Positions 60,917-64,000 of a stretch of 64,000 nt of DNA are shown here, in pieces. This DNA is from Saezia sanguinis. GTDB lineage: Bacteria > Pseudomonadota > Gammaproteobacteria > Burkholderiales > Burkholderiaceae_C. The stretch is taken from positions 1 through 64,000 of the forward strand of contig NZ_PQSP01000005.1 of assembly GCF_003991585.1 (NCBI RefSeq). Reading direction: 5' to 3'. The number at the start of each line of letters is the position of its first letter. Positions within the stretch are counted from its first letter, which is position 1. Both the position numbers and the translations under genes were made by a program. The notes beneath the pieces are model-generated. The model made no database searches, was not told the origin of the DNA, and saw nothing but the letters and a program-made list of their open reading frames with translations.

Positions 60917-61287
60917 TGATGGGAGCAACCTTTCCTGCTGTTGGTGAGCATGGGCTGCTCGACCTTTACGGTATTGATGCAGAGTTGGCTTGCGATGAGG
61001 GGCTGATCCGGCAGTATTTGCTGGAGGCGGCCCGTTTAGCAGGGGCGACGGTATTGCAGAGCAATTTTCACCATTTTGGACAAAACCTGGGGATCACGGG
61101 TGTGTTACTGCTCAGCGAGTCCCATATCAGTATCCATACCTGGCCTGAGCACCAGTTTGCTGCGATTGATATCTTTATGTGCGGTGCACACCAGATCCAC
61201 TGTGCCGTGGATTATCTCAAGCAGGCTTTTGGACCGCAGAACTTTGTTTTTAATCTGCACCAAAGAGGCAAGCCACCGGTCGCATGA
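60916..61287 (+). CDS. speD: S-adenosylmethionine decarboxylase proenzyme, bacterial short form
   Basis: Makes decarboxylated SAM, the aminopropyl donor for spermidine. The 123 residues contain LLLSESHISIHTWPEHQFAA; cleavage between Glu and Ser yields the pyruvoyl cofactor. GQNLGITGV and DIFMCGAHQIHCAVDYL follow the family. ATGs at 60916 and 60919 are both possible. It overlaps the small membrane protein gene and ends the cassette. Together with the divergent speE-like gene it gives both enzymes from putrescine to spermidine. Confidence 0.93.
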   Translation: MMGATFPAVGEHGLLDLYGIDAELACDEGLIRQYLLEAARLAGATVLQSNFHHFGQNLGITGVLLLSESHISIHTWPEHQFAAIDIFMCGAHQIHCAVDYLKQAFGPQNFVFNLHQRGKPPVA

Positions 61288-61471
61288 TCGAATGCCGGAC
61301 CCTATGGGGTGCAGAAACAGAAGGCTTTTTGTCATCAGGACGGAATGCTGCGAATCTGCGCCTTTCACGTGTTTTCAGCAGGTCATGTAAACTACAGCAG
61401 ATAAAATGTATGCCCAAACCCGGCAGAAGAAATTGAACACTCCTCTGTAATTCTGACGTAACCCATTACAA

Positions 61472-62605
61472 ATGACCTTGGCCTCTCATTCTTTGCAATT
61501 AAACCCGCCGTCTCTGAAGGTTGAGGGACAGGCCTGCGTGCTTGAGGGGGACTGGGTGGTTGCCGCGTTGCAAAACCGCAGGCAGGTCAACCAGTTACGG
61601 CAGCAGTTGCTGCAAAAAAAAGCGCCTCAAACCCAATGGGATTTGACCGGAATCCGGCTGGACCATATTGGTGCCCAGTTGTTATGGCAGTGCTGGAGCG
61701 GACAGTTGCCCGAGAAAATTCAACTGGAGCCGGGGCAGGCGGATTTGTTTAAGCGGCTGGAGGCTTTTACCGTATCCCAAAGCGATGAGCTGGCAGCACC
61801 TGCTCCGCGTAACGGCATACTGGCGAATCTGGGGTATGCATTCTTTCGGCTGATGGAGCACCTGCTGGTGTTTATGCAGTTGTTAGGCCAGTGGGTTCTG
61901 GATACCGGGCGGGTTATCAAAAATCCGGCCAAGGCGCCATGGAAGGATTTGTCCGCACAGGTTTTGCGCATGGGCGCGCAGGCGCTGCCGATTACAGGGC
62001 TGGTCGGTTTGCTGATTGGTGTGGTGTTTGTGTATTTGCTCTCAAACTTGTTGCGTACTTTTGGCGCCCAAGAATATATTGTGAATTTCATCGGGCTGAC
62101 CGCTATGCGTGAAATCGGGCCGTTGCTGGCAGCCATTCTGGTGGCGGGGCGCTCCGGCTCTACCATCACAGCCCAGATCGGGGTGATGCGCCTGCGCGAA
62201 GAGCTGGATGCCATGCATGTGTTGGGGATTCCGGCGACATATCGTCTGGTTTGGCCCCGGGTTGTGGCATTGGCATTTTCGATGCCGCTGGTTTCGATGT
62301 GGACTTCGCTGATGATGATTTTTGGCGGGATGGTGGTTGCCGGAATGTCGATGGATATTTCATACCAGTATTTCCTGCAAAGCCTGCCTGAAGCGGTGTC
62401 CATGGGAAACATCTGGATGAATCTGGGCAAGAGCGTTGTGTTTGGCATACTAGTGGCGCTGATCGGCTGCCACTATGGGCTGCGGGTGAAATCAGATACC
62501 GAAAGTCTGGGCAATGGCACCACGGCCTCCGTGGTGACTTCCATCACCGCAGTGATTCTGGCGGATGCCGTGTTTGCGATTCTGTGCAGGAATGTGCCGA
62601 TATGA
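61472..62605 (+). CDS. MCE-type ABC transporter permease: STAS domain fused to MlaE
   Basis: Residues 1-110 are a STAS-like domain (QWDLTGIRLDHIGAQLLWQC), the role usually played by separate MlaB. Residues 120-377 are the MlaE permease with five or six membrane helices, including FIGLTAMREIGPLLAAILVA and GRSGSTITAQIGVMRLREEL. Such systems move phospholipids or other lipids across the envelope. Gene order permease-ATPase-MCE protein and the STAS fusion differ from the E. coli mlaFEDCB operon. The ATG at 61472 lacks a strong ribosome binding site. Confidence 0.88.
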   Translation: MTLASHSLQLNPPSLKVEGQACVLEGDWVVAALQNRRQVNQLRQQLLQKKAPQTQWDLTGIRLDHIGAQLLWQCWSGQLPEKIQLEPGQADLFKRLEAFTVSQSDELAAPAPRNGILANLGYAFFRLMEHLLVFMQLLGQWVLDTGRVIKNPAKAPWKDLSAQVLRMGAQALPITGLVGLLIGVVFVYLLSNLLRTFGAQEYIVNFIGLTAMREIGPLLAAILVAGRSGSTITAQIGVMRLREELDAMHVLGIPATYRLVWPRVVALAFSMPLVSMWTSLMMIFGGMVVAGMSMDISYQYFLQSLPEAVSMGNIWMNLGKSVVFGILVALIGCHYGLRVKSDTESLGNGTTASVVTSITAVILADAVFAILCRNVPI

Positions 62606-63489
62606 CAGAAGCCCAGCAAAACATCCATGCTGCAGCACCTGCATCATCCTCTTCAGGGCAGGATGATGATGTGGTGATTGAGGTGAAAGACCTGAAAACC
62701 CAGTTTGGCACCGCTGTGATTCACGAGCATGTGAATTTGATTGTCCGGCGCAAGCAGATCGTGGCGCTGGTGGGGGGCTCGGGTTCGGGGAAAACGACGC
62801 TGCTTAAACAAATGCTTGGGCTGTTGCACCCGAGCGCTGGAAGCGTGATGATTCAGGGCAACCCGCCGGATGCGCCGGAATTGCGGCGTGTGGCGGCAGC
62901 ACGGATTGGCATGCTGTTTCAGCAGGGGGCGTTGTTTTCAACTTTTTCGGTGATTGAAAACATTGCATTTCCGCTGCTGGAGCATGGCGCGGTATCGCGT
63001 GAAGCGGCATTGCAAAGTGCGGCAGTCAAACTGCAGATGGTCGGGCTTAAAATGACGGATGCCTGGAAACGGCCTTCAGACCTGTCCGGGGGCATGATCA
63101 AGCGGGTGGCATTGGCCCGGGCGCTGATCATGGATCCGCCGCTGTTGCTGCTGGATGAGCCGACCGCCGGGCTGGACCCGGAAGCTTCTGAGGATTTTGT
63201 GGCGCTGCTGGCGTCAATGCACAGGGAAATGGCGTTGACCGTGGTCATGGTGACGCATGACCTGGATACTATTTTTGAAGTGGCAACACACGTGGCGGTG
63301 CTGGCAGAAAAAAAAGTATTGATTATGGATGCACCTGAAAAAGTGGTTCAGCTTAAGCATCCTTTTATTGACCACTTTTTTAATGGCGCACGTGGCAAAC
63401 GTGCGCAGGGGGCACTGACAGATCGAAGTGATTTGTCCGTGCAGGCCCGGCAAGAGCCAGTGGCGAAGTCAGAACAAGGAGATTTTTAA
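62602..63489 (+). CDS. MCE-type ABC transporter ATP-binding protein (MlaF-like)
   Basis: A 295-residue ABC ATPase: Walker A GGSGSGKTTLLKQ, Q-loop MLFQQGALFSTFSVIENIAF, signature LSGGMIKRVALARAL, Walker B LLLLDEPTAGLDP and the switch VTHDLD. I start at the ATG at 62602, which overlaps the permease stop (ATGA); a frame extension of six residues upstream is unlikely. The C-terminal tail after residue 255 is longer and charged. Its stop overlaps the next start by one base. Confidence 0.9.
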   Translation: MTEAQQNIHAAAPASSSSGQDDDVVIEVKDLKTQFGTAVIHEHVNLIVRRKQIVALVGGSGSGKTTLLKQMLGLLHPSAGSVMIQGNPPDAPELRRVAAARIGMLFQQGALFSTFSVIENIAFPLLEHGAVSREAALQSAAVKLQMVGLKMTDAWKRPSDLSGGMIKRVALARALIMDPPLLLLDEPTAGLDPEASEDFVALLASMHREMALTVVMVTHDLDTIFEVATHVAVLAEKKVLIMDAPEKVVQLKHPFIDHFFNGARGKRAQGALTDRSDLSVQARQEPVAKSEQGDF

Positions 63490-64000
63490 TGGAAAGCAAG
63501 GCGCATGCAACCATAGCTGGCGCGTTTGTGGTGATCATGATTGCCATGGTGATCTGTGTTGTGCTTTGGTTTTCAAAGGACAAGACGGTGCGTGTTCCGT
63601 ATGACATCGTGACCACCAGTTCTGTCAACGGCATTGCACCACAGGCCAGTGTTCAGTTGCAGGGGATCAATGTCGGGGTGGTTGAGTCGGTTGAGTTTCT
63701 TGCGGACCAACCGGATAAAGTGCGTATTCGGATGCAGATTGATGAACAGGCGCCGATTACCCGCTCAACATATGCTGTATTCAATTACCGGGGGGTGACA
63801 GGGCTGGTATATATTGAGTTGATGAATGACTTGAAATCGCCAACGGATCAGCGCGGCCAGCCGCTTTATACAGATGAGACCTCCGGGGTGCCGCAGATTC
63901 CGCTGCAGGCCAATACACTGCAAAGTTTTGCGGAAACAGCACAGGGAGTGCTGACCCAGGCAGAAGACACATTAAAGAATCTGAACAGTTGGTTATCAAA
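63489..64000 (+). CDS. MCE-domain (MlaD-like) lipid-binding protein, partial
   Basis: Runs off the window after 170 codons. One N-terminal membrane helix (IAGAFVVIMIAMVICVVLWF) is followed by the MCE domain: VNGIAPQASVQLQGINVGVV, VRIRMQIDEQAPITRSTYAV and RGVTGLVYIELM, the hydrophobic pore-loop region. Then begins a helical region (LQSFAETAQGVLTQAEDTLK). MCE proteins form periplasmic rings or tubes that carry lipids. ATG at 63489 overlaps the ATPase stop (TAATG). Confidence 0.9.
   Translation, partial: MESKAHATIAGAFVVIMIAMVICVVLWFSKDKTVRVPYDIVTTSSVNGIAPQASVQLQGINVGVVESVEFLADQPDKVRIRMQIDEQAPITRSTYAVFNYRGVTGLVYIELMNDLKSPTDQRGQPLYTDETSGVPQIPLQANTLQSFAETAQGVLTQAEDTLKNLNSWLS

Overview
The window looks like the chromosome of a betaproteobacterium of the order Burkholderiales, closest in gene order and protein sequence to the Alcaligenaceae (Bordetella-like), with a base composition near 50% G+C judged by eye. 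The grounds are the tuf-tRNA(Trp)-secE-nusG-rplKAJL-rpoBC cluster, the rsmB-DUF4390-ntrY-ntrX string, the argJ-DUF815-mutT/yacG-zapD-coaE-pilD-pilC-pilB block and a Calvin-type class II aldolase. There is no phage, no insertion sequence with a transposase and no CRISPR array. Nearly all the DNA is ordinary chromosome with a few accessory islands. No species name can be given from sequence alone.

Layout. 1-12587: end of tuf, tRNA-Trp, then the secretion/transcription/translation operon secE-nusG-rplK-rplA-rplJ-rplL-rpoB-rpoC, with structured leaders before rplK, rplJ and rpoB and a strong terminator. 12588-15344: a lemA plus M48 metalloprotease pair behind an AT-rich promoter region with a repeated motif. 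15594-20789: rsmB, DUF4390, the NtrY/NtrX two-component pair and tRNA-Phe. 21205-22836: dcuB behind a perfect FNR-type box. 22880-25064 (minus): a radical-SAM DNA repair/modification pair behind a LexA-box promoter. 25137-31650 (minus): a MITE-like inverted repeat, a PAP2 phosphatase, a MetQ-like binding protein, MltA, a CorA-family channel, a threonine dehydratase-like enzyme and PhzF. 32121-32678: a two-domain candidate cysteine-protease inhibitor (chagasin-like plus cystatin-like). 32821-36596: an aminotransferase and DMT exporter divergent from a MocR regulator, with four operator-like repeats between them. 36569-41107: dinB, dciA and secA. 41349-49674: argJ through pilB. 49892-54132: purC, fba, an MFS transporter and ssb. 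54190-61287: a polyamine/membrane cassette (FAD oxidoreductase, membrane-anchored SpeE, DUF350, SPFH-SHOCT, DUF4178, a 47-residue membrane protein and SpeD). 61472-64000: an MCE-type lipid ABC transporter (STAS-MlaE, MlaF and a partial MlaD).

How the parts fit. Most genes are housekeeping. The ones that tell something about lifestyle are dcuB with an FNR box (fumarate/C4-dicarboxylate exchange when oxygen is low), the LexA-type promoter on the radical-SAM pair (induction by DNA damage), and an envelope-oriented stretch in which polyamine synthesis genes lie beside SPFH/DUF350 membrane proteins and a lipid-transport operon. The most unusual single gene is the chagasin/cystatin-like fusion at 32121-32678. 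All functions are assigned by reading motifs. Nothing here was searched against a database.
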